Positions 33,169 through 45,400 of a DNA stretch of 64,000 bases are shown one piece after another. Origin of the DNA: Melitaea cinxia (Eukaryota; Arthropoda; Insecta; Lepidoptera; Nymphalidae); NCBI RefSeq assembly GCF_905220565.1, contig NC_059414.1, positions 7,252,001-7,316,000 on the forward strand. Direction: 5' to 3'. Every line of letters begins with the position of its first letter. Position 1 is the first letter of the stretch. The position numbers were made by a program, and so were the translations under genes. The notes beneath the pieces are model-generated. The model ran no database searches. It was not told where the DNA came from and saw only the letters and a program-made list of their open reading frames with translations.

Positions 33169-34228
33169 TTGTTTATATATTATATATTTAACTATACACA
33201 ACTCAAGTACCTAAAAGGGATTATGTTGCAACATGCGGTATACAAGTACACTAGTAAACCTTTGTTAAAGCTATCCAACAATGCAGGGAATTAACACGCT
33301 CGTAAGAAAGTTTTTTTAACGTAAACTGTTAGAAACTCATTACAGTACAGTTGACAATAGCTTACTACGACGCTTTACTATTTCATTATCACCTTCCATT
33401 CTACATGTACCGTGTTTGTCAAGTCTCTGAGTGAGGGCAGATAACGAATGGGGCCATAGAATAAATACGTATTCAAAATTGTCTTTTTTTGGAGATAATT
33501 TTTTTGGTATGTTTTGTCGTTCGTGTCAAAGTGGGTTTGGTAATTTAACTGAGAACAGATTATATTGTTGACATTTTATAGAAAGTAGATAGGGTAATTA
33601 TACAGATAACAAATAGAAATCGTTAAAGAATTCAGTCGTTTAACAACAGTCTCTAGAATCAACTTTTTATTTTCAAATTCCTTAAGCTTAATAAATTTAA
33701 ATATATAACAATGAAGTACAAATCGACACAGAAATCACAAAGATTCATATCTTTAAATTAAAAATAAAAATTACAACTGGAGAACTTCGAAAAAAAAACT
33801 TACTTCTTGGCAAAAAAAAATTTCAATGTAAAATTACTCATATGACAAGATTTTAAGGGATTTAATGAAAATGTTAAATAAAACATTTTATACGTAATCT
33901 TATTATGGTTCAACTTGATGCCACTTCTATGGTCATCTGTTCGTAGTATAACTGTAGTTCGGAGACAACTTCTAAAGCTCTGTATGCACAGGTGAAAAGT
34001 GTTACGCAAGCGAATACCGCAGCGGACATATCGGCCGGCCAGCGACTGCATCGCCTTATTGTGTTTTACTCGAGATTCAGTGCAAGAATTCATGATTATT
34101 ATATTTTACAAAGCTTCATTAGTTATTCTACGTGTTAATGTGTTTAGATTTTATTAAATTTAAAATTAACTTCGTTTTACACCTTATTAACATAATTATG
34201 ATACGATAATTTAGTTATTTCATTCTTT
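33169..34228. other. AT-rich stretch with one coding-like pocket
   Basis: A less AT-rich pocket lies at 33900-34090. On the minus strand, ATG at 34029 opens a 39-codon frame to the stop at 33910. It has an uninterrupted hydrophobic N-terminal half (AAVFACVTLFTCAY) and an acidic tail. No family recognised; it could be an exon or chance. Confidence 0.35.
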
Positions 34229-34354
34229 GTTGTTGTGTGGCTACGGCATTAAAGAATAAAGCCATCCCATCTCTTCCCGTGGGTGTTGTAAAAGGCGACT
34301 AAGGTATTCCTTATATAACACAGTTCCACTACCACCTTGGAACTTATAAAGTCG
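34229..34354 (+). repeat. SINE-like family A, 3'-truncated
   Basis: The head GTTGTGTGGCTACGGCATTA runs to CCTTGGAACTTATAAAGTCG, then homology stops. Confidence 0.65.
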
Positions 34355-36742
34355 ACATTTATATCACATAATAATAGAAGTTATAATATGCAGTACAAAA
34401 AAGAAAAAGTAATAAGCCTTAAACTGTCACATGCAGCAGTAAAAATACTTCCAAACAAAACTTTCCAAGAGACTTTTCTCCTACATTTACGATGATATTA
34501 CATTATTCAAAAGAACCTGTTGCTAGAGCGGTAATGCAATGCACATTTAAACGAGATTGTTACGGAAACTATGGAAGTGTGTAGCCTTGAGTTATTTATC
34601 GAGTAATATTGAAAGATTTGTTGTGACATAAATGTAAGTAAAGACAGAAACATCCATCACATTCCTTTCATTCACGCCGTATTAGCGATCAAATGTCAAA
34701 CGTTGGATCTGTTTTGCATCACTGATCTTCCTGAGTGAGGTCTGACTGCATTCTTAACGGCCCTACGAGAAATGTTGCGAATGAGCGATTTATTAAAGAA
34801 ATCTATTTTTATTTGAGTACATCTAGTACGTTATTTTACTGTTTGTTTAAAATTTAATAGTTAGTGATAAAAAAAACTAAACTTAATTTCGTCGTGAGTT
34901 TTCCGTGACTTCATTATTAACAAAAAGAAATGAAAATGTAAATAATAAGAGAGCATTTATTTTTAGATAAATAACATCTTTAAATTCTAAAAGTTAATAT
35001 TTTAAAAGTGAAACATCTCTGATTCATAACTTGTCTTAAATTCAATCCAATTTTCGTCCTAATATTCGATAAGTACTTCCAAATACAAGTCTCACCACGT
35101 TTTACGTAACTTCTTAAAAGGAAAGTTTAATTTAAAATATCAATTTCAATTTAGGGGCATTCCAAACTTATTCTAATATAGTTGGATATCTCTGTGTATC
35201 TTGGTTTTTACTGTTGATTTAAAAAAAAATATTTAAGATTTAAAGAACGATGAGGAAGAGTAGGTAAGTTTTAAGAAAAACATTAGTCACACTTGTCGTT
35301 TCAACAAAACGCCTAGTTCGTAAATAAGTGACAAAATATACCTAGATATTTTTTTCACATTTAACAAAGACAGATTATCATCATATGATTGTAATAAAAA
35401 AATATATGTTACATTTTTGAAACTACTGAGAATTTACTACAAATACGATTGTAATTATTACGAAAATTTTATAATACAATTTGTAGAATTCTTAAAACAA
35501 TTTATTGTTTTTTTCTTTCATAATAATAAATTGTACCTATTTGAGAGAAAATCATTTCTGTTAGAAGAACTTTTAGACTACTTATTTCATATATTATAAC
35601 GCAAACATATAGGCAGAAACAGGTAGTAGTTATAGATAGGTACATCGAACACGAGTGAAAAACGTCTTTCATATAATAATGACGTTAGACTAATCCTTTA
35701 GCAAGAGATAGTAAGGGTTAATGTTTATTAGATTACACACTTATGATGTTTAAATATACACACAAACGTCTTTTAAAGAAAAAGTCTTACTAGTTTGCTT
35801 ACTTATATATTAATATTATGAAAATTTAAATATACTTACATAATATAAAATTGTACTTATTTATGTTTTTTTTTACTCTTTAAATCTCTAATTCTTTTGT
35901 TTTAAAACAAGCCATAAACATAAATCAAAATCTGTCCATTGTAACAAGTGTTTCAATATGTTTGAAGCAAAGCAATACAAAGAAACCATTAAAAATTCAC
36001 TTCAATACAAAGGTTTGAGAAAAAAAGTCATGTCTTGCGGAAGGATCGACTACCTGCGTGCCTATATATTAGGCGGATTCCAAACATATTTAAAACGTTA
36101 TTTTGAGTTCTAAAAACTTTAGATACAGTATTTTAATACGAATATTGTTATTGTTTTAATTTTGCATACTTATCTTTGAAGGTTGTATTCTGCTAAGTAC
36201 GAAAACATATTAACTCATTTTGGTAAATAGATTCAAGTATGCAGAGATTAATTTTAGATTTTCTGGCATTTATATGGTAATAATAAAAATAAATTTAAGT
36301 TATTTTGTCGATATTTATTGCCATATATAAAAATTCTGAAAGGAGACGTTAACGAAATAGCACTAAACTGAATAGATATATAAATATTTATTTCGATGTC
36401 GATGACACACCGGCCTCGTTGGTACTTTAAATCCCATTCTCTCGTTTTTGGAAGGAGATCTGTCGTAACGGTGAGTCATTGGAAATAATTAAAAATACAT
36501 TAAGATTTACGGATTAATGAACCGTATCAAATATATATATGAAAAAGTTTGAAGTACTATTAAATACAAATTGCATATTTTACAGATTTAGCCTGTACAA
36601 TTTCAATTTTTAGATTTATTACATTATTTTAAATATCGAAGATGTACAAAATATACCTACTTTGTCATATAAAAAGAAATGTTACGTTAGTTTTTTACTA
36701 TTTATAAAAAAAATTGTTTACAACGCAATGAATTATGATAAA
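34355..36742. other. AT-rich stretch without recognisable gene
   Basis: Nothing assignable; T-rich frames such as 35417-35599 are low-complexity. Confidence 0.5.
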
Positions 36743-36996
36743 CTAGGTTCGGTCCATGACTTCGTCCGCATGGAATTGTTGCTTTGGGCTAACACTAACT
36801 TTAACCCGCGACTTCGTTTATTGCGAAACTTTAACTGTTTACGCAGCGCTATTGGTCTTAGCGTGATGATTCCTACATAGTCTATAGCCTTCCTCTATTA
36901 ATCTCACACTGAAATAATTTTTTAAATTGGACCAATACTCCCTGAGTTTAGCGCGTTTAAGGAAACAACTCTTCAGTTTTAAAATTTTAGTATAGA
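36743..36996 (-). mobile_element. Helitron-like non-autonomous element
   Basis: The minus strand starts TCTATACTAAAATTTTAAAA and ends near GCGGACGAAGTCATGGACCG with CTAG. An internal second copy of the end (AACCCGCGACTTCGTTTA on plus, about 36800) suggests two nested or joined ends. Confidence 0.6.
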
Positions 36997-39900
36997 TTAC
37001 TATTTGAATAATTTGCTGAACCGTCTTCACCAAATGGAGAAGATACTAATTAAACACTAAATATAAGTCAAATCAGTTCCACCTGTTGAAAACGCACCTG
37101 GCCTCTAAATGAACACGAGGGTGGCGTCCTTAGACAAAAACCGTCCTTCCGCACAAATATTTAAACTTAGCGTGACCGAAGGAAATTACAGGACGCTGGA
37201 TCGTACCTCACCTCAAGCGTCTAACTGTCGTACCTTTATCGAGAGGAATATTTTTTTCTTTTATAATGTACCTACACGTTCATAATTATACAAGTGTAAA
37301 CTAGTCGAGCGACTGACTAGTACAGTATCCGGTTTATCGTACCTTTTTCGCTGGTGGCATCAGATCCTCTCGAACGAAGTACCGCTTTGTTAAGATATCC
37401 TGCTATACAATGTACTTTAATCAATCCACAATACACTTTACACAAAACATTAAAAAAACTTTGGTTGTACTCGGTTGTAATTAAATTAGGGTTTACTATT
37501 GTTATCGACAAAAAAACACTTATATTTTTGTATTTTCTAATATCTATTTGGTTTGTTCTTGAAATTATAATTCATAAATTATCACTAATATTTTTTGTTG
37601 TCGATGATAAGAACGTAAATTTAAACCACGTTGCATACGTCGTTAACGTAAGCGACCGACGGCCGTCGACTGGTAAAGTAACGTACCTACACCAGTCTAG
37701 CGGCGGGCGCGAACACCATCGGGTGGGAGGAAAGCAATGAAACAGAAATACAAAACGTATTTAGAAAGAAAGAGATGTAAAACTAACGTCAGCACCAGTA
37801 CACGAAGAACATCTATAATGCAACTAATGAAAACTGTCTTTTAAACCTATAAAAACACTCAAAGCCTGGTGTATCTACATTTTTACAACGTAATACCGGT
37901 TTTACTTGTACTCGACCGCGTGCCGATAAGGTAATTTGAATTCCATCAGAGTGAAAAAGATGGAGGCTTCTGACGAAGGCATTACGAACACAATGGACTA
38001 TATGTCAAAGGGATTCACAGCTTAAAATAACATGTGATCTTCAATTTGAGTAATCGAAATTTTAACGGTCACCCCAAATCACGTGGCCTTAAACTATATT
38101 GTTCGACGTTCTGTTAGATCACATACTACAATATTCTAATAGTAGATAATGTACCATAAATTAAATAATTTTAATAGTTGTCGAGAAAATCTCTACTTTC
38201 TAATCTCTCGCACCATTGGCAACAGCGCGTAATAAAACCATAAGATTTGCTAACAATTCAACAAAACAAACCCTACGCGGAATAGTGTCAGACATTAAAT
38301 AACCGAACAGGTATCGGTTATTACCGCGCCGGTGATTCACTGGTAACTCTTTTGTTTGGCTTTCTTATTGGTGGACAACGAAAAGCTTCACTTTTACCAA
38401 TTAGCTAGGTTGTGCACGCTCGGTCGACGACAACGGCGTCTTTGTTTCACAAAAACAAGTGAAAAGCTATGTACTCAATATCGACACACTTCCGTTTGCC
38501 ATTGTTTCCGATGATTTATAGATTTTCCTTAACTTCGATTCATGTCTAAAGTGAAATGAGAAGAATCATTGGGTTATTTCGTTTAACATTACAATTAAAT
38601 TTAATGATCGCAAATAAAGACAGCTTTATTTGTCTATATCTGCGAATTATAGTTTTTGTATATAGATGTTTTTATGTTTCCAATATAATAATGAGATAAA
38701 AACTTTAAAATGTGTGTATTATGTTATTCATTACTATGATTTAACACAAAACATACCTATAGTCATTTATATGTAAGGGAAATCTGTCTCCATGTTTAGT
38801 ATATCTATCTATCTGCAGTATTCTATCAAAACTTTTACAGTAACGATATCTTCGCACTGAATGAAATATTTAGCTACCTATTAACACCTCAGTTATATTC
38901 ATATTTAAGGAGTACAATACAATGAAAAGGTAATATATGTACTATAGACTATGAGTAAGCAATCGTTCTAATTTATTCATTACCTACACAAATTTCAATT
39001 GTTTTAACTACAAACGATTATGTAGATTAACAATCAAAAGCTTTTTTTTTTTTGTTGTTGTATAATTAGATTGAACTTAGAATTACTCTAGAAAATTTGC
39101 AATATTTTGGCAAACTGATTGCACTGCAGTGCATAAATAAAGTTTTTAATAAATTGTGTAGCGGAGCTAAATGCAGTAATGCAAATACACGTAATTTTAC
39201 TAACGCATCTTAACCTTATCATACTTCACTGAAATACTTAATATATGGCTCTGAAAAATGTGTTGATGGATATTCAACCATCATATTTAATCATCGTTAA
39301 GAAGTTATTATTTATAAAGTCGTTATTTTCTTTATAAACATTACAATTAGTCAAAGATTCAATTACTAACAACTTTATAATACTTATTTGTTATAGTTCA
39401 CCTTCAAATATTTTACTTCCTTTATGAATTAAAGGAAGTCTATGAAGTTTTTATATTCCATATTCTTTAGTGATATATGTGGCGGTATTAATATTTCACT
39501 TTATCAACGTTTTTAGAGGTAAGAAATATAGTATTGGACGGTTATGCAGAAGTACGTTGCCAGCGTAGCTCGTATATTAAGACAAAGTAAATTTAAAAAA
39601 GGGCTATAATTTTTTTTCAGGTACATCGTGCTCTACAACACCTACATTTAAAGGAACGCAGTTAGGAGTCTATCACTCTATATTATTGTAATAAATTTAA
39701 ACAATCGTTTTCAATTACAACGTTTGAAATTAATTTTACGACGATCAAATAATGACATTAACAGAAGCCAGCAATCATTATGAATAGAGCACTGATCGTG
39801 AAGAACTAATAACCACAAACCCTATCGCAACCACATGAATCTAATAAGTGAAGGGAACGAAAGTAGCTATCTACGCCAGATGTCGCCGCGTGTTTCGAAT

Positions 39901-40124
39901 GGTTTAAGACTGTGGAAATCGAATCGACAGCTGACCTCTTTCCACGATGAATAGTAATGACCCTACTTGGACACATCGCACGACTCGAACATCATATCAT
40001 GAGCCCATCAGCTTAGTAGACTGTACGTGCTTTCGAATTCGTCATCCGATTTGTCATTGACGACTTATAAATATTCGACTACTTATCAACGACGATAATT
40101 CACTTGGATCATTTTCTTACGTCA
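36997..40124. other. AT-rich stretch with GC-richer pockets, no gene assigned
   Basis: GC-richer pockets at 37640-37735 (12-bp palindrome CGACGGCCGTCG, 37657-37668) and 38320-38460. The plus-strand frame 37354-37740 has a hydrophobic middle but no family signature. Possible unassigned promoter or exon DNA. Confidence 0.4.
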
Positions 40125-40316
40125 GTGGATATTGTAATATGTACGATTTTATTTTTGTGTTACCCACACATTAGGAATTCTAAACATTTTTGAATATCAT
40201 ATCAAAAATTGACCTAGAGCTAGAGCGCCGCCGCCGACACGGTCAGTCGGAGACGCGGGATCGAACCCCGCTGGAGCGGTCAATTTTTGATATGATATTC
40301 AAAAGTGGATATTGTA
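40125..40316 (+). repeat. Short fold-back relative of the tRNA-like array
   Basis: A 12-bp direct repeat GTGGATATTGTA (40125-40136, 40305-40316) flanks 168 bp. The insert starts ATATGTACGATTTTATTTTT, the same left end as at 5270. Perfect inverted arms (40187-40213 and 40278-40304) enclose the 3' half of the tRNA-like sequence: anticodon stem CCGAC/GTCGG with loop ACGGTCA, and T arm GCGGG/CCCGC. The 5' acceptor and box A are lost. Confidence 0.75.
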
Positions 40317-41053
40317 CTTTCCAAATATATCTTACATCACAACACATAAATTTACGAGTTGGCAGAACTCTTAAGCATATAGTATAGTCTTGTATATGCC
40401 ATGATGTTGTTTTTACAATAAAATATGTAAATTGTAGAATTGTAAACAGAATGTGTTTTATATTGTTGTTTTGTATGTATTTTTCTCTCAATACCTATTT
40501 TCGACGTTTATTTTTAAATGTGTACAGACGTGCCTTAAACTAGAAATTGCGTCCCACATACACTAAGTGTGTGTAAGACTGCAACATTGTATTTGAGGCA
40601 AATGACTACATTACGCTTTCCGGAAAAACGTCAACTAGGCCGAAATTAAAAAAAAAAGTAGCTTCAAAGTTATATTATTATTATAATATATATTTTTTAT
40701 AAATTTAATATGAGTACATTACAATAATGTATGTATCGATCGGTAATTTTTTGTCAACCAGATACAAAAAGTCTACGTCATCATCGTCATTGTACTACTT
40801 CTGCGTTACATTCAGTATGGTTGTTTTCATTACGATTTGAGATTCGAAGCTTTCCAACAGTCATATTACATGATTGCTGCTGATTACAGCACTCTTGTCT
40901 CGGAACTATTTGTCATCGCTGACACTATGCGTTGTTCTACAAATTTTGTCTTTAGATACTCGGAATCAAAAAAAAAAAAAATTGAACGCGAAGATATCTC
41001 AAAGTTACCTAAATATTGATCTAGTTTCGACAATTTACAGTGCGTTTTATATA
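40317..41053. other. AT-rich stretch without recognisable gene
   Basis: No gene or named repeat seen. Confidence 0.5.
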
Positions 41054-41631
41054 TATGGTAAAACCGGAAGAGATGCCCCAGTGGGATAGATGCCTCATGT
41101 TCTAAAAACCTAACATCCCGAACTCACAAATAAAAATTAATCGCATAAGTAGGAGTCGAAGACACCCCGTACCTCGGATATCCACAGATATTCGTGTAGC
41201 AAGGACGCGTTTGGATCGTGTGTGTAATTTTCTCCGTGGCGAAATTTAAAAACACGTCAAAGTTTTAAAGGTTAGTATTTAAGGTTGTATAATTTTATAA
41301 ATAGTAATAAATTCCGTTATATTTTTTATCACGTCTATTAGGTCTATTGGGTCATTGAGTCTGCATATAGTTGTAAATAGATGCTATTTTGTTTATAATT
41401 TATTTAAAAAATACGTGGGCATCTATCCCAATCACAAAGGATAGTTGCCCTGATTTTTTGAGGTATAGGTGCCCTTAGACTTAACGCAGAGTGATGAAAG
41501 GTACAGAAAGGGCTCTGAAATTAACTTTTCATAAATAAAAAATTCATTATATATTTGTACGAGTATTTTTTTTATTTTATGTTCCTAAATTCGTTTTTTT
41601 TGGGGTTTGTATATTCTATTACAACCTCTCA

Positions 41632-41850
41632 GTGGCTCATGCAGCCATGTATGCTCCTAAACATCGAGAGTTTGCTAGTTCGATTCCCGCTCGGAAGGGG
41701 TGCTTGCATTTGTACAAATATTTCTTTCCAGTTTGTAAGTCTATTCTTTATATTTTTTTCGGGTCTCCCCACTGTGCCTCGTAGATTATGTTAAGCTGTC
41801 TGTCCCGGCTGTTTTCATATACATCTGGTAGCGATCGTTACTATCTATCC
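41632..41850 (+). repeat. tRNA-derived SINE, family E, diverged
   Basis: Box-B-like GCTAGTTCGATTCCCGCTCG, then GTCTCCCCACTGTGCCTCG, GCTGTCTGTCCCGGCTGTT and GGTAGCGATCGTTACTATC, in the family order. It is nested inside the TA-flanked element. Confidence 0.65.
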
Positions 41851-41964
41851 CTTCATTCACCATATACAGAGTAAGTTTATATGTATATTTTTTTTGTGTC
41901 TGTTATATTTTTTATGTATTTAGGTATATTTATGTTTGGATGTTTTACTGATTCTAGCAGAACT

Positions 41965-42060
41965 ATGCCACGAAAATATAAAAGAAAGGAAGAAATGCGA
42001 GCTCGAGTATGTTCTTGGACTATAGAAAACCTACAGTCAGCTTTCGATGAGAAAGTATGA
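41965..42060 (+). pseudogene. N-terminal remnant of a pogo/psq-type transposase
   Basis: A 31-codon frame MPRKYKRKEEMRARVCSW.. followed by TIENLQSAFDE and a stop. The MPRxYKRK start with W-x2-E-x-L-x2-A spacing is the pattern that opens psq-type helix-turn-helix proteins, including pogo/Tigger transposases. The rest of the DNA-binding domain and the DDE domain are absent. TA-flanked ends support the assignment. A chance match is possible because the segment is short. Confidence 0.45.
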
Positions 42061-42482
42061 TTGTGCAATGTGCATGTTGACACATGATATGAATATTTTA
42101 GACCAACAATTAAGAATTTATACTTTTGTTGAATAAATGCTTGTAAAATTTAATTTAAAAAATTAAAATATATATAGTATAATCTGTGTGATATAAAAAT
42201 TATATTCTAATTATAACAATTAAAAGATATAAAAAACACACAAAAATTTTTTCATTGCTATGGCCCATGTTTCTTGGAGACAATCGATGTTTTAGGAGTA
42301 GCCTAACCTAACATTTGGTTTTTGGTTTTTCGTTAACACGGTTTAAAGGGCATCTATCCTACTCACTATTTTCATGGTGAGGCAACTATCCATATAGGTA
42401 GTATTGTATTTGTATTTGTGTTGGGCTCGATTTTCCGCATTTAGACGCAAAGGTGGTCCATTATGCGTAAAAAGTGGGCTGA

Positions 42483-45400
42483 CTAGTTCAGCCAGCCCAG
42501 CTCCTTCCAGAAGCTCAGAAGCCTCCTGGGGCGTTCACAGGCTTCTCGGAGCGTCCTTATATCCTTAAGGATGGTAGCCCGGTGTGCGGCCACTCCCTCG
42601 CATTCCAGGATTACGTGGGCGGCTGTTTCTTCAGCAGCCAGGCAGCCCCTGCAAAGAGGGCTGTCTGTTGCATTCATGATGAATAGTTGGTGGTTAAGTG
42701 CCATGTGGCCGGTAATCGTGCCAACAACTATTCTGATGTCCAGGCGGTTGAGACTGAGCAGTCGGCACGCTAGGTGCGGTGATACTTCCGTGAGTATCAA
42801 TTTGGACTGTCTACAGCCGGTTTGGTTTGCCCAAAGGGCATTGTGATTTGCACGTGTACGTTGCCTTACCCACGAGCGCAGTTGTCCAAATGGTAGCGGC
42901 AATAGGATGGTTGGGCCGGCAACCTTTGTACTGGACCCTTGTCTTGCAAGCTCGTCGGCAGCATCGTTTCCGTGCGATCCACTATGTCCTTTTATCCACT
43001 GGAGGATTACCTCATTATGTGAGGCTAAAACTTCCAGGGTTTGATGACATTCGTATATAAGACTAGAGTTAGTCGAACTGCTCTCTAGCGCTTTAAGTAC
43101 GGCCATGCTGTCCGACAGAATACGGATATTGTAATCCCTAATGCCTTTTGACAGGACGGCGGTGGCTGCATGGGTTATCGCAACACACTCACATTGAAAG
43201 ATGGAGCTGTGTTGGCCCAGCGTTAGTGATAAGTTGATATTGAGGTCTTGTGAGTACACTCCGGCACCGGTGCCAGACCCCATTTTGGAGCCATCCGTGT
43301 AGATGCGGACCTCGCGTATGCCGGATTGGTCTCTTTCAGCCACAAACGGTTGTATATGGTACTTTCTTTCGAAAATATGTTGTTTGGGAATCCTATCACA
43401 AGGAGCAGCAAGTAGTGGCTCATAGCTCACAAGGTTGCTCCAAAGTCTATTGTGTGGACCCTCCTGGTTGCACCACAAGCCCAAGTGTTTCAGCCTGATA
43501 GCTGACATAGACGCCTCCTGTTGTATGAACAAGTCAAGCGGTGCCAGGTCAAGCATAACCTCAAGAGCTGCTGTTGGGGCGGTACGCATACAGCCAGTGA
43601 TTGCAGAGCATGCTATTCTCTGAAACCGCTGGAGTTTGTTTCTAACGGTTGTAAGTTCTGTTCTCTGCCACCAGATTACCGCACCGTAGGTGATTATAGG
43701 CCTGACAATAGTTTTGTAAAGCCATAGAGTAATTTTAGGTGATATGCCCCAGCTTTTGCCGAGGAGCCTTTTGCATTGGCAGAGGATTATGCTGGCTTTG
43801 TTGATTTTTGAGTCTAAATGCCTGTTCCAAAGAAGCTTACTATCCAGGATTACTCCAAGATATTTGACCTCCTTGGTTAGGGCAAGACTGGTGCCAAATA
43901 ATTTAGGAAGTTTAAGGTTTCCTAAATTCCGTTTATTTGTGAACATCACAAGTTCCGTCTTTGCGGGGTTCACTGTTAGTTCGTGGTCCGTACACCACTG
44001 TTCAACGACTTTTAGTGCGGCCCTCATTTGGTCGCAGACTGTCCTCTCAGATGGTCCACTGATGAGTACAGTTAAGTCGTCTGCATAGCCCACTGTTAGA
44101 AATCTGCGGTCGTTGAGCAAGGTGATCAGTTCGTCGATCACTATGTTCCACAGAAGTGGGGAAAGGACCCCCCCCTGCGGACACCCCCTCGCTACAACGC
44201 CTCTAGTTATTTCATTCACAGTGAATTGGATGGCCCTGTATTTCAGCATGCTGTCAATCCACCCGGCAATCGTGTTATTGACTCCATGCTTGGTCAGGGC
44301 ACGGCTTATGCTGGTAAACTTAGTTTTATCAAAGGCCCCTTCAATATCAATAAAGGCGCCTAAGGTTGATATTTTGTGATGGAGATTGCCCTCTATATAG
44401 GATATAACCTTATGTAGGGCAGAGTCCGTTGATTTGCCCATTGAGTAGGCATGTTGGTTGGGATTCAGGGGTTGCTCAACCAGAGTTGTGCTCCTCAGCT
44501 CCCGATCTATTAGCCTTTCCAAAACTTTCAATAGAAAGGAGGTAAGGCTAATAGGTCTGAATGATTTTGGTTGTGAGTAGTCTCCTTTGCCGGGTTTAGG
44601 TATGAAGACTACCTTAACTTCCCTCCATAACTTTGGAGTGTAGCAATAAGCTAAGCAACTCCTATAAATGGAGACAAGGTGGTCGATAAGTTTCCTATCA
44701 CTCCATCTTAGCAGACCTGGAAACACCTTATCCAGTCCTGCCGACTTGTATGGTAAGAAACTGTTGATGGCCCATTTTACTTTGTCATGTGTGACAATTT
44801 TCTTGGCGGTGATCCAGTCCACCATTATAGGTGTCTTCTTTGGCTCTTCCTCCCATGCCGCAATTCTTTCGATTTGGCATCCTGGGAAGTGTGTAGTTAT
44901 TAACAGTTCTGAAGTTTCCAGATCCGTTTTGGTGTATGTTCCATCCGGTTTTTTCAGGTTACCCAGGTTGTGCACCGGTTCGCTGCACAATATATTCTTA
45001 ACTCTGTTCGCCTGATTGTTCGTTTCTATGTTGGTACAAAAGCGCCTCCAGCACTCCTTCTTCCTTATTCTGATGCGCCTTTTGTAGTGATATTGGGCCT
45101 GCTTGTAGGCATCCCAGTGGTGTTCTAGACGAGTATTCTTTGCTCTGTTGAACAACTTCCTCACCCTGCGTCGTAGCTTTTCGAGCTCCGGTCCCCACCA
45201 GTGCCCTTTGCAGAACTGTCGCGCTCTAGGTGATGAAAGTGGGCATGTTTGTTCGAAGCTGGTGATTAGGCAGTCAGTTATCTGGTTGATATGATTATCA
45301 ATGTCCTCCGTGCCTTCATGGTTATCGGGTAGTTCGACGCCTTTGAGTTTCTCCGCTGTCAGAAGCTCATACCTGCCGCGGTCCATCCTCCGAGGGTTAC

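Noticed and set aside
37354..37740. 128-codon plus-strand frame as a membrane protein gene
   Set aside because: The hydrophobic middle comes from T-rich DNA, no family motif is visible, and the C-terminus runs into a GC-rich pocket with no protein-like pattern.
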